Shown: positions 34,640 through 46,939 of the stretch, in pieces | Numbering within the stretch: the first letter of the stretch is position 1 | Layout of the letters: each line of letters begins with the position of its first letter | DNA from: Polytrichum commune | Lineage: Eukaryota > Streptophyta > Polytrichopsida > Polytrichales > Polytrichaceae | DNA: 64,000 bases | Assembly: GCA_950295325.1 (NCBI GenBank) | Contig: OX485809.1 | Span: forward strand, 35,471,081-35,535,080 | Direction: 5' to 3' | Notes under the pieces: model-generated | The model's input: the letters and a program-made list of their open reading frames with translations, nothing else | What the model was told of the DNA's origin: nothing | Database searches by the model: none | Program-made: the position numbers and the translations under genes

Positions 34640-35698
34640 GTAAGGTCACCACGTGTCGGCCTCCCGTCTCTTCCCCACCCAAGGCCTCTCTTAAGGCATT
34701 TGCTTGCTCCTGCAAACATCACCACACTTGCACCTGCCGTCCTATCTATCTATCTATCTGTTCTTCGCATCCTCGCAATTTGCATCGCTCCCTTCCTCCC
34801 CCTCCTCGCAAGGTTCGTACAAACTCCAAACAATCTTTCAAATCGGTCAAGGCCTTGCCGCACTCGCTCTGGAAGTGCTATTTTGTCTCTGGACGTTTTT
34901 GTGGTCTTCTGACTTCTTACAGAGTCAACCTGTCTCACCTGTTCAGGGTTTCGCAATCTCTGTCTACTTTGCTTCCTCTTCAGAAGTTGGTTCCATCCCC
35001 TACGAAACAAATTTTTCTGAAATTGTTACGGCCATTGGATTTTGGTTGCAATTTGAAAGCTACTTGTTTCTTGTCGATGTCAATTTGGAAGGAAAGGGTA
35101 TGGTGAGAGTTTCCTTTCAAATTTTGTGTTTTGAAAGCCAGCTAGGTAATGGGAAAGGCATGATGCTGACATGCAGGGTTGATGCCTACACCCTAGTGGG
35201 ACATCAATGAAATGTATGTATCTGTCTTTCTTTGTGTCGATGATGTCCGACTGAGATGATGATTGATTGATATTTCAATAATATACTGAAATGCGTGGGG
35301 AGTCTTCAATAGGTTCACAGTTTTGAGTCCAAGTATAGAGTCCATTGAAGCTCACCGTTGCCAGATTTGTTGAAGCACTCACGTGAACATGTGTTCACCG
35401 TTTTAAAGTTAGTAGTGAGTATAGAGAGAGTTGAGAGGAATTAATTGCAGGCATCGATGAGGAATGTCGAGGATCTCTGGAGACTTGGTAGGAGGTCGTT
35501 TGAGTTTGAAGTTGCCCTTGCAGACAAATATCTGTCTATTTTTGCGATAGTCAAACCTTGAATACAATATGTTGCGTTGGACTATACATGTTGCAGAGGT
35601 TCCGAATTGGCCTCTGCGGAATGTTTTTTGAAAATTTTCAATCGTCTTTATGAATGCAGATTTTACGAAGACTTCTATAAGTTCACCTCAAAGGAACA
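34640..35698 (+). promoter_or_regulatory. Probable OEP16 promoter and spliced 5' leader
   Basis: A G-box-like CACGTGTC lies at 34650-34657, followed by a C/T-rich stretch with an (ATCT)n run typical of plant leaders. CGCAAG|GTTCGT near 34811 and ATGCAG|ATTTTA near 35660 could bound a leader intron. The exact transcript start and splice sites cannot be fixed from sequence alone. Confidence 0.3.
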
Positions 35699-36921
35699 AT
35701 GGTGCGTTCAAAGCTGTCAGCTACTGTGGAGGCCCCAACTGTGGACGTGATCATCGACGTTGGCCATCCCCTTCCCAATTACGCCTTGGACGGCTTCCTC
35801 AAAGTCGGAGGGGTATGTATCCATGTCTTCTGCACTTTGGATTCCTTGCTTTGAAATGAAACCATATCATCATCCACTTTTTGGAAACATTCTTATGTGA
35901 CAACCACCGTGCAGCATGTCAAAATGATCATGGACATGTTATGATCCGTGTAACATGCAAGGTGTTATGTAAATGGGACTACGAAGAAAAGGGAAACAGA
36001 GAATCTAAATCTCCATTCTTCCTTTGGTTGTCTCCAGGTTGGTGTGGCTCATGCAGCTGTGCAGGACACATTCCGCATTTTGGGCAGTGGTAAAGATCTG
36101 AAACCTGCTGACGAGATGTGATCTTTTGTACATGTTAAATAATCGCTGCTTTTTGAATTGTTGAAGGAGGGCTATGCCTGGTGCCTTGGTCTGATGTTGT
36201 AGAATTGGAAGCATCATGTGGATAATTTGGACTAATGAAAGTTATGTGACCTGGGTGCAGAGAAAGTGACCAAGAACGACCTAGAGAAATTAGTGAAGAG
36301 GGCTAGCTTGGAGGGCCTTCAATGGGGTGAGTCCCAACTCTCCGGTTTTTGAGTGTAGGATTCTAATTCGCAGTTTTGTTGCATCAACTCACGTGATTGT
36401 GAGCTGAAAGATTGAACCTGGGATCGTAAAATGTGGGTGTATTGATGAAGCCACACCTAGTATGTTTTGAGTATGCACTCTACGTTATTTACACAAGTAT
36501 ATGTTTGTCTCTTTCCTTTCCTGAATATTTTGGGCAAACAGGTATGGTAGCTGGCGTGTATGCTGGAGTGGAGTACACACTGGAAAAGACTCGTGGCAAG
36601 CAGGATTGGGTATGTTAGTTTCAGTTAATATGAGCAAGTATTGAATTCTCTTGATGAAACTTTTTATCGTTTTCTAAATTGTTAGTTCTCTTTTGCAACT
36701 CGGTTTTGTTCTGTAATTTTTTTTTCTCCCTTTTGTCCTTGTTTCTGAGAAAATATGTGATTGGTTTGATGTGTCAGAAAAATGCTGCAATTGGAGGTGC
36801 TCTAACGGGTGCCCTGCTTTCACTTGGTGATGGAAAGTACACAACAGACAAGATGGTTCAGCACGCCATCACCGGTGGGGCTCTTGCCACTGCCTCCGAG
36901 TTTGTCCGCAACTTGATTTAA
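35699..36921 (+). CDS. OEP16: OEP16-like plastid outer-envelope channel
   Basis: Five coding exons, 35699-35812, 36038-36089, 36261-36326, 36542-36609 and 36778-36921, with consistent phases and GT..AG borders, give 147 residues, the normal OEP16 length. The family forms a helical outer-envelope channel permeable to amino acids and amines and belongs to the Tim17/22/23 and PRAT superfamily. Matching stretches are VIIDVGHPLPNYALDGFLKV (about 17-36), HAAVQDTFRI, MVAGVYAGVEYTLEKTRGKQ and AAIGGALTGALLSLGDGKYT, followed by ITGGALATASEFVRNLI at the C-terminus. The start at 35699 has a good context (AACAATGG) and is placed as in homologues. Transport substrate is inferred from the family. Confidence 0.9.
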
Positions 36922-36999
36922 AGAAAATCAAGTTTCTGTTGTACATGTCTTGCAGAACTGCAAGCATTTGAGTTGAGCCATGCTGGTCGGACTGCGAAC

Positions 37000-38390
37000 A
37001 AAACCCTTCCTGTGGATACATTGAGAAGATGATCACCAACAAGTTTCCCATTGACTTAGTGTAAATTGGGACATCTTTGCATTTTCTGGATCGTTCACAT
37101 GAGGGGTAGCTTAAATCATCTCCTCTTTGAGTTTCAGGAGATTTGTGTATTTTTAAGAGATTTATGTGGGTATGAGCAACCTTGAGAACTTCTACGAGAA
37201 TCATGTTACTTTTCTATTTCTTAATTTGCATTGTTTTTGGCATCTAGGTGGGACTTTGAGCCTAGTTAGGTCTGTACAAACTCCTGTGCATATTTGATCA
37301 AATACGGAAGACTGGTTGCTGTCCCTCTAAAAGCTCATGGACTGTCGGTAATTTGATGGAATGATTGCATGAAGTTGAAGATATTGTCTTAAAAGTTTCT
37401 GTTGAGGTGTAGGTCTGCATGCAATTTAGGGACGAGTGTTTAGGTCAAAACTGGGTCGATATTCTCTTGATGATCGACGTTCCAACCATTAAGTGATTAA
37501 AAGACTCAAAAAATGAGAGTCAAGAGATGACATTGTATTCCCAATTAGCTTTTTTCTTCGACTGTCTGAAGATGATATTCTCCATGATCCTCCAAACTTT
37601 GTCCACATTCTAATCTTGTTTGCATCCTCAACGCATGTTTTAAATTTCAAAAGTGGCTGAAAGTGGTTCCACAATCATTTAGGCGAGGCACTAAACACCT
37701 AAAGAAGCTTTGCCCGACCTTTCCTCCTCTAAAACCCCTTCCTCTTCTCTCTCCTCCTGTGGTCCTTCCTCCTCTCATACTAGAACTTGACATTTAGATT
37801 GAAATCCTACCGAGGTGAAAGTGGATTTTAAATTTGAAACTTTTCCAAGTTTTTAGTCTCGAATACAGCACTGCACAATCTGAAGAGATGTAGACATGCG
37901 AAATCTCTGGCCTGAGAAACACAGGTTTGAGCATACCATAGAGAGCTTTGTATTTTATCTTTACTAGTGCCAGAATGTAGTTTCCATGTGGGATTCAAGA
38001 TCGTGTCAACCATTTGTAGGATGGACACAGGGCAAAACTTGAGCAAAAATAATACTTTTTGTCAGAACAGAGCACCATGAGCGGTAGGTCCATTTGAGCA
38101 AATCATTGTGGTCAACATTGTATCTATTCCATCGAAATAATTGAAACTCCTTGTGTAGGAGCTCTACATCCTGCACAAGTGGTCCTGAGTAGGTATACTA
38201 GACAAATTGGTGAACAAAATACTCCCAAGTAACCTTCTTTGAGAAGTATTAATCCTTGTCTATATGCAATTCATTGGGACCAAAATTTGAATTTCCAAGT
38301 TCTAGATGTGTTTGGACCTGTTCCAATGAAGATTCTCAGTTGTCATCGAACGAGATAATTCTAATCTTCTAACCCTAATGCCAATGCAAC
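37000..38390. other. OEP16 3' flank and intergenic, no gene seen
   Basis: AT-rich sequence with only short random-looking frames. No repeat family recognised in this window matches it. Confidence 0.35.
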
Positions 38391-38393
38391 TAA

Positions 38394-38945
38394 GGGGGGC
38401 TTCACACTATGGCCGAAGGTCGAGAGGCCGTCGATTTCCACCAATCATGTTGCAAGAAATCAAGAATTCGGCCTCTCGGCCCTTCACACTAGAGGCGAAA
38501 GTCCAAAGGCCGTCGCAATTCAAAATGCTTACTTTTTGACCAAGGCGACGCACTCTCGAAGGAAGTCTGGGTCAAACGGGAGTGGAAACCCAAACTATGG
38601 TCGAGAGGTCATCGGTTTATTTCATAAAAAAAATCAATCATTGACAAGATCTTGGCCGTTAGATTGGAGGGGTTGTTTTGGACAAGGAATAAAGTGCGAT
38701 GCTCCTTTGGGTTTGGACTTTGAGCTTGGCCTTTGGAGGCTTCACACTATGGATGTCCAAGTTGAGAGGCCGGGGAGTTCATCGCCAAAGGTTTGGACCT
38801 TAGGCTTGACCTTTGAAGGCTTCACACTATGCCCAGCTGAAGGCTCCAATTACTATATTTTATTGGCTATTTTCAGCCCATTTCTTTGGACTCTCAGCAA
38901 AGTTTGGCCACTCAATCCCACAGCCTCTCAACTTCAATGCCCGTT
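38394..38945. mobile_element. Harbinger-like MITE copy, right end diverged
   Basis: Begins after TAA (38391-38393) with GGGGGGCTTCACACTATGG and closely matches the split element at 54128-60570, including the GAGAGGCCGTCGATTTCCAC and TTGGAGGGGTTGTTTTGGAC segments. The CTTCACACTATG motif is repeated inside at about 38738 and 38819. The expected right terminus is not found. Confidence 0.55.
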
Positions 38946-40558
38946 GTATGAATTCGAAGCGGCCCTATATTTGCACAGTTCTCCCATCTTGTTTGCTAGA
39001 TTTGGAGGTTGTACTGTATTGAATTTGATCCATGTTCACGTACGAAGCAGCGACACTAGAAAAAACACACCTATAAGTTCTAGATAACGGTTTCAAAAAG
39101 AACAAACTCGCTGAACAAGTCTCTTAAATGAGCATTGAGTAGATCGAAAAGTTTGAGGTGTGCCCGGAGTCAATTTCAAATGCACAACTTAGAAGATTGT
39201 GAACTAAGTCAGTGCACGGGGGTGGAGAAATTCATTGCCAGAACTCATCCAGAGCCCAACAATTTTCTTGTGTATTCTACCATGTATCTCTCAAGCCAAA
39301 AAATTTATGTGTTGTGAAATATTGGAGATTGAAAATGACTCCGAAAAATCTTTGAATCCGAAATTCAGTTTCAGATTAGTAGCATTTCGATCTGAATCTT
39401 AAGTATGAGCATGAGAGGAGTTAGGATTGAGGTGCACATGAGGAGAGATAAGAGGAAGGAGCCCGGGGTTGACTCTTTATTAAACATCTAAATGACGTGC
39501 GTGGATCACTATGAATTTTAAACCCCTTATATACAAGACATTCATAGAGAAAAACAAATATATACATATTAATGATTGGCTAGAAAATGGACTCGTGTAT
39601 TTATATGAAGTATTTCACTTTAATGTGATAAATGTCTACATTATAATATACAAAATATAGATCATGAAATAAATAGGCCTTTATGACATATAAAATCCAC
39701 TTTCACTTCTCAATAAGAAAGCCATTGAACCATTTTTTCATTGATAGGATGTAACTCAATGATTGCATCAAACAAACAAAGACAAGAGCACAATAACTTC
39801 GCCACAATCCAAGGAGCAAACTCAAGGGAGCCGACAAACGCTCCAAGAGCGTCCAATGATAATAAGTAACCTGCCCAATTATAGAGTTCTACATCTTGAA
39901 CAATTTTTGTTCTTTATGTACGTTGGCATTTGGCGTGATTTTTAAAAAAAAATTGATTTTTCCTCCTTCTCTCCTATGTAGAGGAAGTGAACAAAAATAT
40001 GCCTTTAAAAAAATTGATTTATCATATTTTAATTAGTAATGCATTTTCAATTATTTTGCTAGAGTGTGCTATAACAGATTTCAAAAGGTTTCATTGTAGA
40101 CTTAAACAACTCCTATCATAGAATCAAAATTTGCCTATCTATTACCCCTTAGTTTATCTTTACACACTTTATCATGTGTCTTGGAACCGACCCCTAATGA
40201 GCTAACTTGGCTCTATATATCCCCACCAAGTGTCCTATACCTGACACCCTAGCCAACCAATCATAGCAATGGAATAAGAAGGAATTTTCTTGTCCTTGAA
40301 ACCATGCTTACCTTTAAATACTTAGAGAGATTGTGTTCAATATACATTTTCATTGTTTCTTGTTCTAACCCCATAGAGCTCATGCATGATAACGGTCACC
40401 CATTGCCAACACAATATTCATTAAAATGAGAGTTTTCCTTGTGAATTGAGAGTACATAAAGCAAATTATTAATCCAAGAATGAAATGAAAACCACTGGAA
40501 AGTTGTAGAGTACAAGTAAAAAAATAACATTTGATTTTCCGCCATAAATTCCGCCGTA

Positions 40559-41162
40559 GTTTCCATTAAAATGAGAGTATGTTAAGTTGGGAAATCGACC
40601 CATTTAGGTCGACTCAACCTAAATTGACAACATATTGTCCTCATTTAGGTCGACTCAACCTAAATTGACTAACATGTTGTCCTCATTTAGGTCGACTCAA
40701 CCTAAATTGACTAACATAATTGTCCTCATTTAGGTCGACTCAACCTAAATTGACAAAATATTGTCCTCATTTAGGTCGACTCAACCTAAATTGACAACAT
40801 AATGTCCTCATTTAGGTCGACTCAACCTAAATTGACAAAATATTGTCCTCATTTAGGTCGACTCAACCTAAATTGACAACATAATGTCCTCATTTAGGTC
40901 GACTCAACCTAAATTGACAAAATATTGTCCTCATTTAGGTCGACTCAACCTAAATTGACAACATAATGTCCTCATTTAGGTCGACTCAACCTAAATTGAC
41001 AAAATATTGTCCTCATTTAGGTTGACTCAACCTAAATTGACAACATAATGTCCTCATTTAGGTCGACTCAACCTAAATTGACAACATAATGTCCTCATTT
41101 AGGTCGACTCAACCTAAATGAGTCGATTTCCCAACTTAACATACTCTCATTTTAATGGAAAC
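40559..41162. mobile_element. TIR element carrying a 41-bp minisatellite
   Basis: Left and right ends are perfect inverted repeats of 41 bp (starting GTTTCCATTAAAATGAGAG, 40559-40599, and 41122-41162), flanked by TA on each side (40557-40558, 41163-41164). TA suggests a Tc1/mariner-like MITE. Nearly the whole interior is thirteen tandem copies of a 41-bp unit (see next entry). No coding sequence. Confidence 0.8.
40601..41119. repeat. Thirteen-copy 41-bp minisatellite, 82-bp higher order
   Basis: Each unit holds TTTAGGTCGACTCAACCTAAA, an imperfect palindrome containing a SalI-type GTCGAC core, followed by TTGACAA and CATAATGTCCTCA or AATATTGTCCTCA. In the middle of the array the two spacer variants alternate strictly, giving an 82-bp higher-order period. 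One unit has GGTTGACT in place of GGTCGACT. Low variation implies recent expansion. Confidence 0.9.
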
Positions 41163-41333
41163 TACATGTCTGAAGTATAATCTAGTATTTATCAACCTAA
41201 CATGACTTTTAGGTGTCCAAATGGCCAATATTATTTTGAGAGGATCCCACTCTCTCAAAATATTGAATATCGTGTTAGCCATGCTCTCTAGGCTTGGATG
41301 CACTCCCAAAACTTATGCTTAACTGAATCTTTA

Positions 41334-41652
41334 TACTAAATAGGATATTTAGTGTTTGGTTATATTTAGTGTTGTTACCACCCTACCTTGCTCAACACTA
41401 ATTTTTAATTCCTGGACAATTAGTGTTAGACATAAATGTGTTGCTACCTTCCCTACTGCCACCTCCATTATTATATTCTTTGTTTTCATATCCTTACTAA
41501 CACTTAATTAAAACATGTAACTTCCACATATTACCATAGTTAATATTTTGTGTTTGAATTTACATTTAATGTTACTTACTTTCATAGGATTATTGATATT
41601 TAGTGTATGTGCTCGTATTTAGTGTATCAAACACTAAATATCCTATTTAGTG
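41334..41652. mobile_element. MITE, TA target site
   Basis: 319 bp with inverted ends TACTAAATAGGATATTTAGTG and its complement, between TA dinucleotides (41332-41333, 41653-41654). The terminal repeat folds on itself. Same family as the elements at 827, 10094 and 33668. Confidence 0.65.
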
Positions 41653-41799
41653 TAGTATTAAGGAGGCAAAAAATGCACTGCTTGGAAATGAAAGCCGGAG
41701 CGAAGCATGCTCTCCTCATTGATAGCAACCGCCTTGTGCCAAATAGATCACATAAAAGCAATCACTTTGGTGGAGCGCATAGATCCTAAACCCATGATC

Positions 41800-42510
41800 T
41801 AGTAAAATTGGGAGTTCCCTGGGAGGTAGCCTTGCCACTTGTTCGTTGCCCGGTTTGTGCCTGGGAACATGTTAATGATGTCGTCTTTGCCCATCTTTGT
41901 GGTATAATTGAGGAAGCAAAAACCGCCAACCCACCTGCAACTGTCCAGGTCCCAACCAAGCATGGCACTTTTGTCATAAAAAAGGTTTTTTCCTCTATCC
42001 TTTGTCCTCTGGTAGTATGGATGATTTTAACTAGGTGAAAGAAGCCGACAAAATCCTCAGTGAGATGAACCATTCACTAGCGGCATCAAGAGTGAGTACC
42101 AACCATGTAGCACTTTAATAGGAATGGGCATGCAAAGGAAGTATTGAGGCATACTAGAAGGAGAAAATTTGGAGGAACGTTGTAAGACAAATTCCGGGTC
42201 CTCAACTCCATTACTCTAGAGACCAATCCATTCCCCCGGGTGAATGGCATTGGGGTCGTCTTGAAGAAGGTGCCGCTATTGGGCAAAGGGCTATGGTTGT
42301 GTGCTTGATCTAATACTCATTGTCTGCTTCGGTGAGATCGAATTTGATTTGAGCATTGTCCCAAGAATGGAAGGACATGTACTCTTTATCTCAATTGTCC
42401 TCAACACACCGAATACCCTTGTGGTAGAGTTCAAGCCCACGGACGTAAGAGAACCCATTGTTGACAAATTCAAGTCCATCCGACCACCAAATGTTAGAAT
42501 GTAGGAGCAC
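41800..42510 (+). pseudogene. Coding-like stretches, unrecognised
   Basis: Two plus-strand frames have protein-like composition: 41808-42038 (LPLVRCPVCAWEHVNDVVFA, then KHGTFVIKKV) and 42301-42504 (FGEIEFDLSIVPRMEGHVLF, then VVEFKPTDVREPIVDKF). They are in a segment bounded by repeats and separated by stops. I do not recognise them; a decayed transposon or host-gene fragment is possible. Confidence 0.2.
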
Positions 42511-42539
42511 AACGAGATTGTGAAAGGGGGGGGGGAGTT

Positions 42540-45400
42540 GGTAAGAGCCTTTAACCATGATTTTCCTTGCTTTGCTTATATACCCTCATACATGGATTCT
42601 ACAAAACCACGGTGTTGTTTGACAGTCTATCAATTTAGGCTAAGCCCCCAATTACGCCTAAGTTGTCCTTTATTCTCGGTACTTGCCTCTCCCATGAAAG
42701 TGGTTCTAAATTTCCTCCATGGAGATGGGCTCCACCTTATTCCGACACCTCCCCTCCCTCATTATTTACTACATTTGGAACTTTGGCAACCCTAGAACCC
42801 TATTTTGGGAATATGTTCCCTAGGACTCAACTTAATGGCACCCCCTTGGAAATAGGACAACTTACCTTAACCTAGAACTCAAATGCCAGCCCTAACAAAA
42901 TTGAATAGGGTTAGGGACTATTACCATATGACAACAATGGATAAAAGCGTGAATTGGATGAAACTAACACATCTATTGTCAAATTTTCCTCTAAACCTTA
43001 GGACCCCCATTTTTACATCTACCTTTGCTTCAAGTAGGCTTAGTACCCTTTTTGAATGTATACACTAGAGAAAACTAATACCTCTCCGTTATGTATGTTA
43101 TGTATCCTAATGTCTCAATTAATACCCCTTTCTATAGTCATGTTAGTTTGTACATGGTATGAAGAGTCTACCCCCCTAGGTATATAACATTGCATACAAA
43201 GTTGTGAATATATAAGATTGTGTTACAAAACATTTACAAGGTGTTTAGGATTTTAAGGCCGCATAGAGATGCTATGTCTCACCTTTTTTATACATAGGTG
43301 TTATGGTGCAAAAAATCTCACATATACACAAAACATATGCACAACACATGTGCTTTAAAATCAAACAAAGATTCAAAACAACTCAAAAATCCATCAACAC
43401 TACAAAAACATCTCATGAAGTCTAATCAAATGCTACACATTTGCGTAACCCCATAGAACACAATGCATTAGTGTCCACGAGGTCAATGTAGAAATTCAAA
43501 CGCAAACATTATGCAGAAATTGATAGAAGATTTGGGTTTAGTTTTTTTTAAACCTTAAATGCATTGCATTGGAGTCACCCACACACTGAGAGGGTTGGAC
43601 TTACCGTCGCCTCGATGAGCTTCAATCTCCTCCTGCCACCCTGCATGAATAACACAATTAGAATTTTGAGATGGATTGAATCGGATGATGGTCACCACAT
43701 GAAAAGAAAATGGTGGATGTTAAGAGCCTCTTGTACTCTGCTATACAACGAGTTTCATATTAGTGATCTTGAAGCACTACCTCGTCCCTTAGCAATGGTT
43801 GTTTTCAATCAAATTCAAGATTCACAATGATTCCCTCTAATTTGCTTGGTTATACCACCTGCCATAAATTGAGATTAAATGACATTGAAGGCTTCCAAAT
43901 GATTTGAGTGCAAAGAATTTGTATTACTTTGAAGGCTTCAAAGTGGATTGACTCCGAAGAATTTGTGTTACTCTAAATTTAGCTCCTCATTGAGTTTTAT
44001 ATGCATATGGTTCATTGGCCTTCACATGCACTTGAGTTGGTCCTAGTAGGTTGTGTTGAGACTAATCAATGGGGTTTCATTGCAAAGAGGTTTTGAGTAG
44101 AAGCATTAAATGCTTGTGTTTGGTATTGCTACTATGCATGGGCAACATGCTCATCACATCTCTCAAACATATGTTTGAAAAATATATTGTTATGTTGTGT
44201 ACACATATTTTGAAGAACCACACACCCCAGGGCCTACTTTCACATAACAAAACCTAACACGTGTTATGTGCTCACAAATTAAAACTCTGCCATAGCCTAG
44301 TTACTCACGAGTTAAGTTAGATCTAAGAGAAACCTAAACCCAATCTTGCAATCATAGCGCAACAACGTCCTTTGCATTTGAAGCACTTACACTTAATCTC
44401 AAAGCAACTCTTAATCAAGCTAATCCAAATTGCTCACCATGTTGTTTGCATTAAATTTCTCAACATCTAAACTTTAAACTTTTTTGCTTATCTTCCCATC
44501 ATAAAGCTCATTCTCACTCCTCCACTACATCATTGTTCCCAATCTAGTGCACAACAACAACACATCTACCCAACACAATTAACCTAAACACTAGAGCATT
44601 TCTTCATCTTTAATTTGAATGAAATGACAATAACAAGATTCTTTTGAAAGCATATCAAAATACAAGTGAGAAATGGGCTCTTGGAAAGTCTTTTCAAACC
44701 CCATAGAACTCCCCAAGATTTTGCATGCAATCAAGCATTGATTGCAAGGCTACAAAACCAATATTTGAATTTCATATTTCTCAAACTAGGAGTAATTTAA
44801 GATTGAAAGCCCTCGATTGGGATTGATGAAAAGAGCAGTCAATCTGGTAGAAGTTCGAAGTTGGTGCCAAACATAAACAAAACAATTGATGACCAAGGAG
44901 AATAAGCTTCAAAGGCACATCAAACCTCCAAAACCCTTACCTCGGTAGAGAAAATGACCATTCTATCATCATAACTTGCCTTGTGGGTTACATTCATAAC
45001 TTTCCATCCAAGAAGTTGTACCATGAGTTGGAAAGCCAAAACATGCCCGCGAAGTTTTCACAAAAATATTTGGTGGGAATGGGGGAATTTAATCCAATTT
45101 CTTAGGCATCCTATGCTTATATATCATATTAATTAAACTTCAATTTTTTTTAATAACATCCATTTATTTGCTCATACCCAACCCTAGTCGTAAATGAAAA
45201 AGTATATAGTTTGTGGCATCTATATGACTTCCAATATTTTCAAAATTATACCCAAATTAGTTAAAAGTACCCTTCTTTTGATCACACGCTGCCAACTAAA
45301 ACTTGGGGAGTGCATCCTCTAGGAGCTCAAATAGGTAATTTTTGAGGCATTAGCATACGTAGTATATATAAAGAACAGGTGTTGTTTTTTCACTAGAGCG
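42540..45400. other. Intergenic, no gene seen
   Basis: AT-rich DNA with only short frames. Nothing matching a known family or the repeats of this window was found, apart from simple A/T runs. Confidence 0.35.
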
Positions 45401-46555
45401 TACATTTATGAAACCTACCAAGAGATTTGCAGTAAGGGTAGATGTGCACAAGAGAGCCCTAAGCTGTAGAGGAAAATTGACAATAAATGTGCTAGTTTCA
45501 CCTGATTTCCCTTATTTCATCCAAACGACATGTGATATAAGATCAAATTATTACAAGCTATATCTTATGGATGACAAAAAAAATCCAATGATTTTTAATT
45601 GGAAGGTGAGAACACATTATACATGTAATGAAGATACATTTATTTCATGATGCATGTTTTGTGTACCTAGTGGAGGCATCTATCACATTAAACTAAAAAC
45701 CTTAATATAAATACACAAGTCCATTTTCTAGCCTATTTTGAGTATGTATACAATTATTTTTCTCTACAGATTTCTCATGGATAGGGGGTTTTTGTCTCAT
45801 AATCACCCATGCACGTCACTTAGGTTTCCAACGAGGAGTCCACTCCCCGATATAAACCTAGTGGAGGTACATATAAGATGCTTTTCGTGTGTGCACACGG
45901 CTAAGTCATCATGTAGCACACTCTACCATAAATAAATGAGGGGAGGCTCCAATATACAGTAAGTTTAAAAAGGCCATGGATTTGCGTCTTTCAATTTTTC
46001 CAGTTTTAATATATGAAGCATTAAAAGCAAAGTGCAGGATGTCACTTGTGAACCACACTATCCAAATCATGAGATGCTAGTCAAGATCATAATACGTTAT
46101 TCAAGAAGCACTTTATCCAATGCAAGAAGTGGAACATGATGACCAAGATGGGTATCTATATAGCAGCAGTCTCGTTTTTTCGGTTCTTTTTATTGGGGGA
46201 GCGGGGTAAATACTTTTTTAATATTTTCTCAATCTGCCCAGGATTCAAACCCCACAATTACTACTTCTTTTTCTTTTTCTTTTTCTTTTTAAATTTTTTT
46301 AGACAGAAGGCCAACACAGCCAATGCCAAATGAATAAACCCCACAATCACATTGAACTGTGGTAGTTCTCATTACCTGTCCTTCGTGCCTACACATCCCA
46401 CAAGTAAGGAAATCCTATTTCGTACAAAATAGAAAACCGGAGGTTGTGAGCACCCTCAAACCTCTTCGGCATCACCATGAAATTGTGGCTCCGACACTTG
46501 TAAGATTGCATGGCCATATCGCACAACAACCATCAACACATTTTCATATGAAACT

Positions 46556-46800
46556 TGCACTCGGCTGGCAACCCTCTCAAGGCAAACCACAAGGGCCCAT
46601 GGCATAGAAATGTTGTTATTATGAATTTTTAATGAATTCAACTTGGCTAGCTTCCCTCTCAAGGCAAACTGTAAATTTCATTGATCGACTACCGCACAGT
46701 CCTACAATTACAATAAAATTTTAATGCATTGCACTTGGCTAGCAACCCTCTCAAGGCTAACCGCAAATTTCATCGATCGACTACTGCACATGTTTATAGT
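46556..46800. repeat. ~95-bp tandem repeat, 2.5 copies
   Basis: The block CTTGGCTAGCAACCCTCTCA, AGGC-AACCGCAAATTTCAT and CGATCGACTAC-GCACA occurs at about 46640-46705 and 46735-46800, with a partial copy (CTCGGCTGGCAACCCTCTCA) from 46560. No gene. Confidence 0.65.
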
Positions 46801-46939
46801 TACCATCGAAATCCACAACATTGTAAATTGATTTCTTTTTAAAATTGGACCATGGAAGATGGACCATCAACTCGGACCATGGAAAAAGGTCATCTTTCAT
46901 TGTCTAAAATCATGGTCCATGGTGTAAACCAACCCTAAG

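Noticed and set aside
34704-35210. 168-codon plus-strand frame upstream of OEP16
   Set aside because: Overlaps the C/T-rich leader and microsatellite, no family resemblance; the OEP16 reading starts at 35699.
38536-39087. 183-codon frame
   Set aside because: Lies inside the MITE copy at 38394-38945 and is not conserved as a frame in the sibling at 54128.
40601-41119. CRISPR array
   Set aside because: Units are identical throughout with no unique spacers, the element has inverted ends, and the DNA is plant nuclear.
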